A stretch of DNA of 64,000 nt from Candidatus Bathyarchaeota archaeon (lineage in GTDB: Archaea > Thermoproteota > Bathyarchaeia > Bathyarchaeales > DTEX01): contig JAGTQE010000001.1 of NCBI GenBank assembly GCA_018396635.1, forward strand, positions 124,001 through 188,000. The letters run 5' to 3'. Positions 1-9,727 of this stretch are shown in pieces. How positions within the stretch are numbered: position 1 is the first letter of the stretch; each line of letters opens with the position of its first letter. Both the position numbers and the translations under genes were made by a program. Below the pieces are notes generated by a model. The model saw only the letters and a list, made by a program, of their open reading frames with translations, made no database searches and was not told where the DNA came from.

Positions 1-501
1 TGATGCTGCCACAACACCTATCGTGGCTAAGCATAAATCGTTCACATATCTTGTCTTGCCGGATGGCAGCGATATCATAGTGCCCTCAGGCGTATGTGAG
101 ATTATTGTGGCGTAGGATCCGGATGAACGCGCAATCTTCCCCCCATCCCCGGGCGAGAGCTCTATGTTGCATATCACTGTGCCCTCTGGGATTACTTTAA
201 CTGGAAGAATGTTGCCGACGTTTATCGAGGCTTTTCCACCAACCTCTATTATCTGACCTTCGCGAATTCCCTCCGGGGCTATAGTGTAATATCTCTCGCC
301 TGTCTCGAGCTCTATGTAAGCTAGTGGGGCTCCTCTGCCCGGATCATGGACCAGCTCTAGTATCTGCCCCTTCAAAACCCTATCCATTATATTTATGCCT
401 GATAGGTTTGGATATTTTGCCGGGGCAACGCGCTTATGGGTTGCTGCCCTAAATGTTGGGGAGCCCCTTCCCCTTCTCTGGACCAGTATTCTTTTCCCCA
501 T
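1..501 (-). CDS. rpl2: Ribosomal protein L2 (uL2), truncated by the window start
   Basis: Reverse-strand translation from ATG at 501 reads MGKRILVQRRGRGSPTFRAATHKRVAPAKYP...RVLKGQILELVHDPGRGAPLAYIELETGERYYTIAPEG, typical archaeal L2; runs off the window. Confidence 0.95.
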   Translation of the reverse strand, partial: MGKRILVQRRGRGSPTFRAATHKRVAPAKYPNLSGINIMDRVLKGQILELVHDPGRGAPLAYIELETGERYYTIAPEGIREGQIIEVGGKASINVGNILPVKVIPEGTVICNIELSPGDGGKIARSSGSYATIISHTPEGTMISLPSGKTRYVNDLCLATIGVVAAS

Positions 502-514
502 ACCACATCACCCG

Positions 515-775
515 CTAGAATATGCCCAATCTAACGGCGAGGTCTGTTGCACTATATTCTTTAGAGAGCTTTACATAAGCTTTTTTAGTTCCATCTCTGG
601 TTATCACTGTGTTGACTTTGCTAACTTTAACTTGATATAGTTCCTCAATAGCCCTCTTTATGTCGCCTTTAGTCGCTTTGCGATTAACTATGAAAGTCAT
701 CTTGTTCTCCTTCTCAATCATCCGGCTTGTGACCTCGGTTACAAGCGGATAAATAATGACTTCATGAGCATCCAT
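515..775 (-). CDS. rpl23: Ribosomal protein L23 (uL23)
   Basis: 86 aa, [48 protein letters not shown]; between L4 and L2. Confidence 0.97.
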   Translation of the reverse strand: MDAHEVIIYPLVTEVTSRMIEKENKMTFIVNRKATKGDIKRAIEELYQVKVSKVNTVITRDGTKKAYVKLSKEYSATDLAVRLGIF

Positions 776-778
776 ATC

Positions 779-1582
779 TTAATCAACCCCCACAGATACG
801 GGTAAAGTCATCTTTCTAAGCTCCTCAATGCTGGATTTAGTCCATATAGTTAGTCTTCCAGGGTGAGCTCCTGGAGCCAATAGCTCTGGGTTTAAATCTC
901 TCACGTTGATAACGTCGACTCCTGGAAGGTTTCTGGCAGCCTTAGATATACCATCATCCTTGGATATGACTATTAATGGCCCTACAGCCATCTTTCTCCT
1001 CCTTCCACGCATCTTCCCCTTACCGCTACGAACCTTTACGCTATCCATAACCCTCTCAATATCTTGCCAAACGCCAAGCGTCATGAGCACCCTCCTCAAA
1101 TCCTTCGCCCTCTTTATACTCTCAAACTCATCTACGACAATCAATGGTATTTCTGGAATACTATCTATAACATGCCCCCTAGCCTTAACCAATTCTTTCT
1201 GCGCAGACGCAGCTATAGCCGAATATAATGCCAATCTCCTCTCCTTCTTCGGAATCTTCTTATAAATCCTCTTCTCAACGACAGGCGGATGAGCCAAGCG
1301 CCCACCAACAGTTCCAGGCGCGAAAGCAGCCCTCCCAGTATTTAAGCGTGGAACCCTCGAGAGCCCATGGCCAACACCCCAAGATTCAGCCGTCGTCCTT
1401 TTACCAGCATATGGATCCCTTCCCTTAGGCTGAAGCCTATGAGATTGAAGGATTACAACCGCGCGCTTTATGACGTCTGGCCTAAATGGGGCTCTGAAAA
1501 CTTCGGGCAGTCTGATTCTACCAGCCTCTTTTCCCTCAAGATCGAAAATGCGGGCGAAAACCCTCACCATTATTCTATCCAC
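779..1582 (-). CDS. rpl4: Ribosomal protein L4 (uL4)
   Basis: 267 aa archaeal L4: GKEAGRIRLPEVF, GHGLSRVPR, RSGKGKMRGRRRK. Confidence 0.97.
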   Translation of the reverse strand: MDRIMVRVFARIFDLEGKEAGRIRLPEVFRAPFRPDVIKRAVVILQSHRLQPKGRDPYAGKRTTAESWGVGHGLSRVPRLNTGRAAFAPGTVGGRLAHPPVVEKRIYKKIPKKERRLALYSAIAASAQKELVKARGHVIDSIPEIPLIVVDEFESIKRAKDLRRVLMTLGVWQDIERVMDSVKVRSGKGKMRGRRRKMAVGPLIVISKDDGISKAARNLPGVDVINVRDLNPELLAPGAHPGRLTIWTKSSIEELRKMTLPVSVGVD

Positions 1583-2590
1583 CTAAACTCCTTGCTGAGA
1601 CTTCGTTGATATGAATAGGATCTGGGGTGGGGTTGGACTGATCTTTTTAGGTGGGCGGGCGGGATATCTAAGCCTTATGAGCCTTTTAGCTGGTCCGGGA
1701 ACGCTTCCACTCAACATTATATATGGTCCCTTAACAGGACCATAGTGTAGGAAGCCTCCTTCAGGAGTTACTTCCCTTCCATCTTTACCAATCTTAATTA
1801 TGCGTTTATTATATTCTGTTCTCTGGTGAAAGCCCATCTGCCCAGCCCTCGGGACAGTATATATAACCCTCTTCATTCCCCACGGGCCTAGCGTCCCAAC
1901 GCCGCGCTCCGTCTTCCGACTCTTGTGTTGCAGTGTTCTTACACCCCACCTCTTAACCGGACCCTGAATACCCTTACCCTTAGATATAGCTACAACGTCT
2001 ACGAATTGCCCCTCCTTAAAGACCTCCTCCACAGACACCGTTTTCCCTAAGATTTTCTTCGCGTACTCGAACTGCTCCTCTATTGTTCCCCCGCCTATCT
2101 TAATCTCCATTAAATCAGGCTTCTTCTTTGAGAGGTTTGCCAGCCTTGGCTGTGTGGCAGCTAAAACCCTGAACTCCACAATCTTATCGATGGCTTCCTC
2201 CATCTTTTTTAAGTTCTCTTTAGTATCCACTTTTGGAGGCGTTATCACCCTATCGAAATCCTTAGGCAGCGTGCCTGCCCAAACCTCAGTTAATGCCTTA
2301 AGGTAATTTTCGTCCCTGACATATGCGCGTATTGCAGCTATATACATGGGGGGAGCATCGATCACTGTGACGGGTTGAACAACCTCCTTTCCAAAGTTCG
2401 GTGAGCCTGGCTCATCATTAATAATTACTGCGTAGGTCATGCCTGCTTTATAGCCAGCAAAACCTAGTAGCACCGGCCCTCCTTCAACCTCCGGCCAATA
2501 CCTTATCCTCCCAACTATACGTGATGCCCTAGCCCTAGGTAAATATGCTAGCGAACCCCTCCTTGGAGCGTTAACTTTCCTATGACCCAC
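1583..2590 (-). CDS. rpl3: Ribosomal protein L3 (uL3)
   Basis: 335 aa archaeal L3: HRKVNAPRRGSLAYLPRARA, GFAGYKAGMTYAV, GPWGMKRVIYTVPRAGQMGFHQRTEYNKRI. GTG start preceded by GAGGAG. Confidence 0.97.
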   Translation of the reverse strand: MGHRKVNAPRRGSLAYLPRARASRIVGRIRYWPEVEGGPVLLGFAGYKAGMTYAVIINDEPGSPNFGKEVVQPVTVIDAPPMYIAAIRAYVRDENYLKALTEVWAGTLPKDFDRVITPPKVDTKENLKKMEEAIDKIVEFRVLAATQPRLANLSKKKPDLMEIKIGGGTIEEQFEYAKKILGKTVSVEEVFKEGQFVDVVAISKGKGIQGPVKRWGVRTLQHKSRKTERGVGTLGPWGMKRVIYTVPRAGQMGFHQRTEYNKRIIKIGKDGREVTPEGGFLHYGPVKGPYIMLSGSVPGPAKRLIRLRYPARPPKKISPTPPQILFISTKSQQGV

Positions 2591-2644
2591 GGTTATTCTC
2601 CTCTATGCTCTACTCCATAGTCTTTTTCATCAAAATAGAGATAT

Positions 2645-2660
2645 AGGTTATAAACCTTTC
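2645..2660 (-). promoter_or_regulatory. Probable BRE/TATA promoter for the L3-L4-L23-L2 operon
   Basis: Minus strand GAAAGGTTTATAACC, purine-rich BRE plus TATA-like box, about 55-70 nt upstream of the L3 start. Confidence 0.5.
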
Positions 2661-2701
2661 TCTTATATTTACTTAATCTTTAAGCCTTTGATTGGGGATG
2701 C

Positions 2702-3736
2702 GTGAGAATGGCTGGCCTCTCAATGTATGAGGGCCTCTGGCTTAAGGGGTCGCTACACTGCCACAGCTCTCTCTCAGATGGCCTACTTAGCCCAGATGAA
2801 GTTGCAAGATTTTATGCAGAGAAAAACTACGACTTCCTGTCTATAACAGATCATGAAAAACTGACTAAAGTCGCATCCTTCAGTGGCATATATTGTTCTG
2901 GGGTTGAAGTATCTAGGGGGAAAAGTAGGCTAGGCGAACCATACCACATAGTCATTTTAGGAATAGATGACCCGGCAATACTGGGTATAAATGATCCGCA
3001 AAACCTAATAGACTACGTTAATAGCGCAGGCGGATTAGCGATCATAGCACACCCCTACTGGTCGAATCTCACACATGAAGATTTGAGCCAACTGCAGGGA
3101 TATGCTGGCATAGAAATATATAATACTGGATGCGATGTCGAGGTGGCTAAGGGATATGGCTTAGTTCACTGGGACAGCCTTCTCTCATCAAATAGGAAGG
3201 TTATGGGCATAGCTGTAGACGATGCACATAGATATGTTAGGCCGCCAATAGATGCTGACGGAGGCTATATATGGATTAACGTTAACGATGCGCGTCTGAA
3301 AGATGCTTTAGAGTCTATAAGGGCTGGCAGGTTCTATTCGAGCATGGCTCCGAAAATAATCTATTTTCACTATACGCAAAGTTCTATCCGAGTGAAGTCA
3401 ACTCCAGCGGTTAAGCTCAACCTAATTGCGCCTAACGGCAGAGGCTTCTCAATATCGCTCAATACAATTCAAGGCATAATAGATTGCTGGAGGGATCCGG
3501 AGAGGAAGAGAATAATTGAAAGAATGATTACAAGTCTGGATTACGTTGATGAAGGCTCATACAAGGCCGTCTACGCGGAGACAGTAAAGAATGAAGGGAT
3601 ATCCGTCAAGTACAACTGTGAGGGGGTCACCGAGATTGAAATACGTAGGGATCTAAGCAAATACACATATTTTAGGGTTGAAGTTATTGACCATGAAGGT
3701 AGGTACGCCTGGACCAATCCAGTTCATAATCCTTAA
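2702..3736 (+). CDS. PHP-domain metal-dependent phosphoesterase
   Basis: LKGSLHCHSSLSDGLLSPDEVARFYAEKNYDFLSITDHEKL and IAHPYW are PHP motifs. Confidence 0.85.
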   Translation: MRMAGLSMYEGLWLKGSLHCHSSLSDGLLSPDEVARFYAEKNYDFLSITDHEKLTKVASFSGIYCSGVEVSRGKSRLGEPYHIVILGIDDPAILGINDPQNLIDYVNSAGGLAIIAHPYWSNLTHEDLSQLQGYAGIEIYNTGCDVEVAKGYGLVHWDSLLSSNRKVMGIAVDDAHRYVRPPIDADGGYIWINVNDARLKDALESIRAGRFYSSMAPKIIYFHYTQSSIRVKSTPAVKLNLIAPNGRGFSISLNTIQGIIDCWRDPERKRIIERMITSLDYVDEGSYKAVYAETVKNEGISVKYNCEGVTEIEIRRDLSKYTYFRVEVIDHEGRYAWTNPVHNP

Positions 3737-3787
3737 ATAAAGATTGCAATCCTTATTAACAAAAATGATCCGCTGAGAGGATGCCAC

Positions 3788-4651
3788 TTGAGCCTCCCCG
3801 CCAACCTATTAAGAGATAAACTTGAGGCCTTCCTTGAGGAAGATGTGGGCTTAGGCGACATAACTACTGAGCTAGTGGTGCCTCCAGGGATAACTGTAAG
3901 GGCGCAGATAATCGTCAAGGAGCCGGCCGTCGTGGCCGGATTACATGAGATAAAGATGCTTTTTGAGATGGTTGGCGCAAAAGTTAACTTCCTTGTGAAT
4001 GAGGGAGATGAGGTGCCGCCAAACACCATAGTTGCTATAGTTGAGGGCGATGGCAAAGCATTACTTTCAGCTGAGAGGACAGTGTTAAATATTTTCTCCC
4101 GCATGAGTGGAATAGCGACTGAAACTAGGAGACTTATTAAGAAGGTGAGGGGGGCTGGATTCAATATACGTATAGCCGCTACAAGGAAGACGGCTCCCGG
4201 CCTAAGATACTTTGATAAGAGGGCTGTCCTCATCGGCGGTGGGGATCCTCATAGACTGAAGCTTGATGATCAAATCCTGATCAAAGATAATCATATAATT
4301 ATCGCTGGCAGCCTGGAGAATGCGTTGAATAGAGCACGCTCCTCAGCGAGCTTCACAAAGAAGATCGAGGTTGAAGTTAAAACCGTTGATGAGGCTGTGC
4401 AAGCCGTTAAATTAGGCGCCGATATAATAATGCTGGACAACATGTCGGTTGATGAAGTCCGCAAAGTCATTGAATCATTAAAAGGTCTCGGTCTTCGCGA
4501 TAAGGTTCTAATTGAGGTGTCCGGTGGAATAAATGAGGAGAATATTCTGGAGTACGCTAGCCTAGGCCCCGATGTAATCTCTATAGGTGCCCTTACACAC
4601 TCGGTTAAGTCCATTGACGCCAGCTTAGACGTGATAGCTGTCATCAGGTGA
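3788..4651 (+). CDS. nadC: Nicotinate-nucleotide pyrophosphorylase (quinolinate phosphoribosyltransferase)
   Basis: EEDVGLGDITTELVVPPG, RTVLNIFSRMSGIAT, ATRKTAPGLRYFDKRAVLIGGGDPHRLKLDDQILIKDNHI. Confidence 0.96.
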   Translation: MSLPANLLRDKLEAFLEEDVGLGDITTELVVPPGITVRAQIIVKEPAVVAGLHEIKMLFEMVGAKVNFLVNEGDEVPPNTIVAIVEGDGKALLSAERTVLNIFSRMSGIATETRRLIKKVRGAGFNIRIAATRKTAPGLRYFDKRAVLIGGGDPHRLKLDDQILIKDNHIIIAGSLENALNRARSSASFTKKIEVEVKTVDEAVQAVKLGADIIMLDNMSVDEVRKVIESLKGLGLRDKVLIEVSGGINEENILEYASLGPDVISIGALTHSVKSIDASLDVIAVIR

Positions 4652-5882
4652 GAGAGTTTTGCCGCCTTCTCTCAGCAGCCTCCTTAACAGCTTTGACAAC
4701 AACGGACGCTGGGGCATCTGTTCTTATCCCTCTGGTATGAAAATGCGTTCTGAAGGCCTTAAAGCCCATCCCACCTATAATATCAATCACTTCTCCTATT
4801 GGAGGCGTCGGGATACTTATCCTCTCACATATCTTGTCAATAACATAATATGTTATCGGAGCGTCCGCTTCATCCTTAGCAAACATTATCAACCGCGCAA
4901 CCCCATCATCCAAATACTTAAAGTTGCCCAGGTTTCTTTCCATGAGGAGGCAAAAAGCCTTGTCAATTATTTTTCCAAGCCATAATGGGCCAGCCGCTTT
5001 AAGCGTTGAGCCACATTCTGGACACTTTAAGGCGCATTTCATGGGGAGAATCTCCTGAAGAGGTTCTCTATGAAGACATTTTGGGCAGTGGAGTAGATAA
5101 CCCATATTATTTATTGAGCTATCGGCTCTCTTGGCACCATACTCAATTAACGCGTAAAGCCTTATGCAGTGGCTTGCACTATGGCTGAATATCACTTTTA
5201 TGCCAATATCATGTTTAGCGGCCATCATCGCAAGGCAGCCGGCAACAAGCCTTACAGCAATCTCATGTGAATACTCGGTCTTTAAGGACAGGCCACCATA
5301 TTTTCTCAACGCAACTCTCGGATAAACCCCACATAACGTAGCTAAATCGGTTGAGGTTAACGCTAGTAATCCTCCATCCTTCAACGCCCTAACCGCCGAA
5401 TCAATGTATGGAACTGGGGAACCAAACGGATCTATATCTATAAAGTCGAATCTCTGGAGGGGGGCCGCGTGCCTAGATAAAAATAAATTTGCGTCCTCGT
5501 TTGAGATAAACACCCTCCCCTCTAAATTATTCAGCCGTACATTGTATCTGGCCAGCTCGCAGGCCTTAGCATTTATATCGTTAAGATGGACTGTGCTCAC
5601 CCCTCTAACCTCCCTTGCGAAACGTATTCCTCTGACGCCGCAGCCAGCCAGCGGCTCAGAGACCCTAATCTCCCTGCCAACAATCTCCTGATAGGATTGT
5701 AGGGCTAGAACCGCAATATCTCTACATGGTTTCATTAGGGGATTGTAGAAGACAGGGGCTCTAGAAGGGGCATAATCCCATGCTCCCCTCTTAAAAGCCT
5801 CAAGCCTAGGAACAATAATATTGGTCGTCCCCTCACAGATGGCCTCAACGGGGAAATCAAAGCCCAAGCGTCTCTCCACCAT
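4644..5882 (-). CDS. trm1: tRNA (guanine26-N2)-dimethyltransferase
   Basis: EGTTNIIVP, VFYNPLMKPCRDIAVLAL, EPLAGCGVRGIRFA, DIDPFGSPVPYIDSAVRA; C-terminal zinc cysteines. Confidence 0.95.
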   Translation of the reverse strand: MVERRLGFDFPVEAICEGTTNIIVPRLEAFKRGAWDYAPSRAPVFYNPLMKPCRDIAVLALQSYQEIVGREIRVSEPLAGCGVRGIRFAREVRGVSTVHLNDINAKACELARYNVRLNNLEGRVFISNEDANLFLSRHAAPLQRFDFIDIDPFGSPVPYIDSAVRALKDGGLLALTSTDLATLCGVYPRVALRKYGGLSLKTEYSHEIAVRLVAGCLAMMAAKHDIGIKVIFSHSASHCIRLYALIEYGAKRADSSINNMGYLLHCPKCLHREPLQEILPMKCALKCPECGSTLKAAGPLWLGKIIDKAFCLLMERNLGNFKYLDDGVARLIMFAKDEADAPITYYVIDKICERISIPTPPIGEVIDIIGGMGFKAFRTHFHTRGIRTDAPASVVVKAVKEAAERRRQNSLT

Positions 5883-5992
5883 TCAAAAGGGAATTTATTT
5901 TTTGAGGCAAAACATTTTTCAGACTCTTCCCTGAATAATATATGAGTGCTGCCCAAATATATGCTGTGAGCTGGGAAACGGTGATATAAACC

Positions 5993-6976
5993 TTGAAGTT
6001 TAAAGAGCTTGGGTGGAATGGCTTTTTACTCCAAATTCCAGAGGAGATGAGGCTGACAACTGAGGGTGGAAACATAAATTCTGGGTATCTTAAGCTTGAG
6101 ATGGAAAACTTAATAATGGAGATTAAGTGGGATGTCTTTGACCCCAAGAAGATCAAGTCTCTGGCTGAAGTATCAAGCTCATTTATTGAAAACTTGAAAA
6201 AAACTCTTGAAAAGAGAGCAAAAAAGAAGGTTGACGTAAAGGTTAAAACAATGGAGAATATCTTCATCTCGTCACATAATGCCCGTTTCATGGTTATCGA
6301 TAGCGGAACTGGTTTGAGGGAGCCAACCTACATGTGGATTTGTGACAAGAGTAAGAGAATAATTATACTGCATTTTGCTTTTTCGCCGCTCATGGAGGAG
6401 GGGGAGGAAACAGTCGGGCGCATACTCAGCTCACTTAAATGTCACGCAGAAGGGGACCTTATACCATGGTCAGCGCTAAATATTCGTTTCAACCTCCCTT
6501 TAAGCCTCCTCCTCTCCGAAAGGAAGATAGCTGTTGGCAGAACGTATCTAATATTTAGGGATCAAAAGTACTTTACATTCGGCGAAGCTGGAAGAAGCCT
6601 GTCAATAGAGTACTTCTCGATGGCGAACATACTCTTCGAAGACACGTATAAAGATCTTGACACATGGTTCCAAAAGAATTACTGGAAGGACTTAAAGAAA
6701 ACTCATAAGAACATTGATTTCCAATCTAGTGAAAGTAGGAGGATTATGCGGCACAACGCGTTGTACAAGCATGGAGTTGTTAAATCAGGCATATTCACAA
6801 GGAAGACTACTTTATGTAAGAACCTGACATGGTACTGCTCAAGGTCGAATCGAATATACTCGGTGACATACACATCCTATATTAGCAGACCATTCTTTCT
6901 CAAGAGAAGTATAAATGAGGACGAAGAGGAAAAATTCTTGCAAGATATTTTATCCTCCTTCAAATGCCACCTTTAA
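5993..6976 (+). CDS. Conserved-looking hypothetical protein
   Basis: 327 aa ORF with plausible coding composition; no recognised motif. Confidence 0.6.
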   Translation: MKFKELGWNGFLLQIPEEMRLTTEGGNINSGYLKLEMENLIMEIKWDVFDPKKIKSLAEVSSSFIENLKKTLEKRAKKKVDVKVKTMENIFISSHNARFMVIDSGTGLREPTYMWICDKSKRIIILHFAFSPLMEEGEETVGRILSSLKCHAEGDLIPWSALNIRFNLPLSLLLSERKIAVGRTYLIFRDQKYFTFGEAGRSLSIEYFSMANILFEDTYKDLDTWFQKNYWKDLKKTHKNIDFQSSESRRIMRHNALYKHGVVKSGIFTRKTTLCKNLTWYCSRSNRIYSVTYTSYISRPFFLKRSINEDEEEKFLQDILSSFKCHL

Positions 6977-7044
6977 CCATAAATCCCTCCAAATATCTTA
7001 AATAGAGTGGTTGAATATTCGCCAGTTGTGAGGTTAGCTGGACG

Positions 7045-8082
7045 ATGAATGAGCTTAGGAAGGACTATTTATTAGATCGGTGGGTCGTCATCGCCTCGCA
7101 TAGAAGGAGGAGACCCACGGACTTTATAGAATCTAGGAGAGAGGAGAAGAAGACTGCAACATGCCCCTTCTGTCCAGGAAATGAGCACCTTACCCCGCCT
7201 GCCTCCCTAATATATTTCATGGAAGGCGATGAGCTGAGGAGGGACTGTGATAAAAATGGAGAGCGCCGTAAGGATTGGATTGTTAGGTGCGTACCCAACC
7301 TTTATCCCGCTTTTTCGCCGCCAAGCTCAAAGATTAACTCTAAGAGAAGTGGGTGTGGTTGCATTTCAATGGAGGCCTTAGGTCACCATGAAGTTTTGAT
7401 TGAATCGCCGAATCATGATGAGCATCCAAGCGTGGCTAGGGTAACCCAGCTAGTTTACGTGATAAATGCTCTAAGGGATAGATTCTCATTTTTAATGACG
7501 AAAGAATATGTAAGGTATGTTTCAATTTTCAGGAATCATGGTGCCGGCGCCGGCGCTTCGCTCTCGCATGCCCACACTCAGATTATAGCAACACCCATAA
7601 TCCCAAAGATATTGCGTGAGGAGAGGGACGCTAGCAAAGAATTTTACTTAGAAAACAAGGATTGTATCTTCTGTAGAATAGTAGACTCTGAAATTAAAAG
7701 TGAGCGTTTTATATGGAGTAATGAGAGTTTCGTTGCATTTGCACCATGGGCTTCAATAAACCCATTCGAGTTCTGGATATTTCCTAAGAGACATCAATCA
7801 TCAATAGTCGATCTTATCGATAGCGAGATTAAAGAGCTCGCTGAGGCGCTTAGAGTAAGTCTTGGCGGGCTGAGAAGATTACTGAATGATCCACCATATA
7901 ACCTTGGATTCCACATGATCCCCGAAGAACACTACCACTGGCATATTGAAGTCTACCCAAATCTAGCTATCTGGGCGGGGTTCGAGAAGAGCACTGGAAT
8001 GTTCATAAATACGGTGCCGCCAGAGGAAGCAGCGGCAAGTTTAAGCGAGGCTTTTGAGAGCGAGGAGGAATCCCTAACCTGA
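7045..8082 (+). CDS. galT: Galactose-1-phosphate uridylyltransferase
   Basis: RKDYLLDRWVVIA, CPFCPGNE, SLSHAHTQIIATP, HWHIEVYP. Confidence 0.93.
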   Translation: MNELRKDYLLDRWVVIASHRRRRPTDFIESRREEKKTATCPFCPGNEHLTPPASLIYFMEGDELRRDCDKNGERRKDWIVRCVPNLYPAFSPPSSKINSKRSGCGCISMEALGHHEVLIESPNHDEHPSVARVTQLVYVINALRDRFSFLMTKEYVRYVSIFRNHGAGAGASLSHAHTQIIATPIIPKILREERDASKEFYLENKDCIFCRIVDSEIKSERFIWSNESFVAFAPWASINPFEFWIFPKRHQSSIVDLIDSEIKELAEALRVSLGGLRRLLNDPPYNLGFHMIPEEHYHWHIEVYPNLAIWAGFEKSTGMFINTVPPEEAAASLSEAFESEEESLT

Positions 8083-8155
8083 ACATTTAGCTGCCGTTAT
8101 AGGATTTAAGATAGACAATTGAGGCGTGCGTTAAAAATAGTGGGTGGAGAAAGAT

Positions 8156-8422
8156 TTAACTGTACATGCTTAGAACCTTTCTTATGCCATCTGCGGTTAC
8201 AAAGTACCTCTTTACGCCCAATGTCTCTTCAACACTAATGTATCTATCCTTCAAGAGTTTTCTGAGATTTATTTCGGCTTCAAGCGGATCCATTGCAGTC
8301 CAGCGCGCTATCTCCTCAAGCGTTAATGCTCTCTCAGGGCTGGTTGCGCCGATGTTATGTAAGATATGGAGCATGTAAATCTCGCCTGGGAGGGATGAGA
8401 ACTTGCCAGACATTAGGCTCAC
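8156..8422 (-). CDS. Small winged-helix protein
   Basis: 88 aa, LHILHNIGATSPERALTLEEIARWTAMDPLEAEINLRKLLKDRYISVEE; overlaps the start of the downstream-strand GT4 operon. Confidence 0.6.
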   Translation of the reverse strand: MSLMSGKFSSLPGEIYMLHILHNIGATSPERALTLEEIARWTAMDPLEAEINLRKLLKDRYISVEETLGVKRYFVTADGIRKVLSMYS

Positions 8423-9630
8423 TCCCTTAAAGCCTTCTCGTATGTCTCAACGGTCTTTCTCGCCACAGCATCCCAACTATATACTTCTCGGATCTTCCTT
8501 TTAGCATTTTGCACAAGCCAAGACGCATAGCCTGGGTCGGAGAGTATCTTATTCACTCCATATGCTATTGAATCCGGGTTCTCCTTATAGGCGAGAAAAC
8601 CAGTTTTATCATGCTCAATTATCTCGGCCAATCCACCGGTATTGCTGGCCACTATCGGAACCCCGGCAGCCATTCCTTCCAGGGCAACTATGCCAAACGG
8701 CTCATATATGGATGGTATGACTAAAACATCTGAGCTTAATGTCAGCTCAATTAAATCTTGGTCTGATAGGAATCCCAGGAATAACACTTTATGCTGGCAT
8801 CCTATTGATGATGCTAGGTTCAGGAGATAGTCTTTAGACCAGCCATTTCCAACTATAACCACCCTGGCTTCAGGATGCTTCTCAATTATCTTAGGCGTAG
8901 CCATAATCAAGTACTCAACACCCTTCTGTGGAACTAACCTCCCAATGAAGAGAACTATCCTCTCAGAAGAATCTATACCGAAGCGCCTCTTAACATCATC
9001 ACGGTCAACTCTAATCTCATACTTTGAAGAGTCTATCGCATTCGGAATAACATCGATTTTCTCGTCTGGTAGGCGAAAATGCTCCCTAACCTCCTGCCTC
9101 ATAGAATTGCTTATAACAATTATTCTCTTCGACTCATATGTTAACCACCACTCCAACCCATCGATGAGGTAGGAGTCGGGATTATGAAGCCCGCGTGATC
9201 TGCCAACCTCAGTGCTATGTATTGTTGAGATTAACGGCGCACCCAAATAGTGCTTTGAAGATATGCTGGCTGGCGCCACAAGCCAATCATGCGCATGAAT
9301 CACCTCAAACTTCTCTTGCTTACTTAACATGGCAACCTTCTTCTCCATAAAATGGTTGAAGAGTAAAACCCATACAATGAAGTTTGGATGCCCTAACTCT
9401 ATTGCCGTCCTATACACCCTTACACCTTCATCCTCCTCATAGTATGGGGCTCCGGGAAAATCTAGAGTGATTAAATAAACTGTGTGCCCCATTTTCGCAA
9501 GCGCCCTCGCTAAACCTTGACAATGCCTCGATATCCCGCCAACTATTCTAGGCGGGTATTCCCAGCTTAACATGCATATATTCATAAATATCACTAGTAA
9601 GTGCCCTGTGATATTACAGCAAATCCACAA
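8419..9630 (-). CDS. GT4-family glycosyltransferase
   Basis: MLSWEYPPRIVGGISRHCQGLARAL, LFIGRLVPQKGVEYLI, PSIYEPFGIVALEGMAAGVPIVASNTGGLAEI. Confidence 0.93.
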   Translation of the reverse strand: MWICCNITGHLLVIFMNICMLSWEYPPRIVGGISRHCQGLARALAKMGHTVYLITLDFPGAPYYEEDEGVRVYRTAIELGHPNFIVWVLLFNHFMEKKVAMLSKQEKFEVIHAHDWLVAPASISSKHYLGAPLISTIHSTEVGRSRGLHNPDSYLIDGLEWWLTYESKRIIVISNSMRQEVREHFRLPDEKIDVIPNAIDSSKYEIRVDRDDVKRRFGIDSSERIVLFIGRLVPQKGVEYLIMATPKIIEKHPEARVVIVGNGWSKDYLLNLASSIGCQHKVLFLGFLSDQDLIELTLSSDVLVIPSIYEPFGIVALEGMAAGVPIVASNTGGLAEIIEHDKTGFLAYKENPDSIAYGVNKILSDPGYASWLVQNAKRKIREVYSWDAVARKTVETYEKALRE

Positions 9631-9727
9631 TTATCAACCTTTCTATCAAGAATCCCATCTACTCGCAACATTATAATATTTAGGAGACATATTCAGCCAA
9701 ACAGACTCTTAAACCTGTTCCCTCCCC

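Noticed and set aside
395-640. Listed plus-strand ORF 395-640
   Set aside because: Antisense to L2 and L23, which are well supported on the minus strand.
3733-4233. Listed minus-strand ORF of 166 aa
   Set aside because: Fully antisense to nadC; low-complexity Ser/Thr/Pro-rich shadow ORF.
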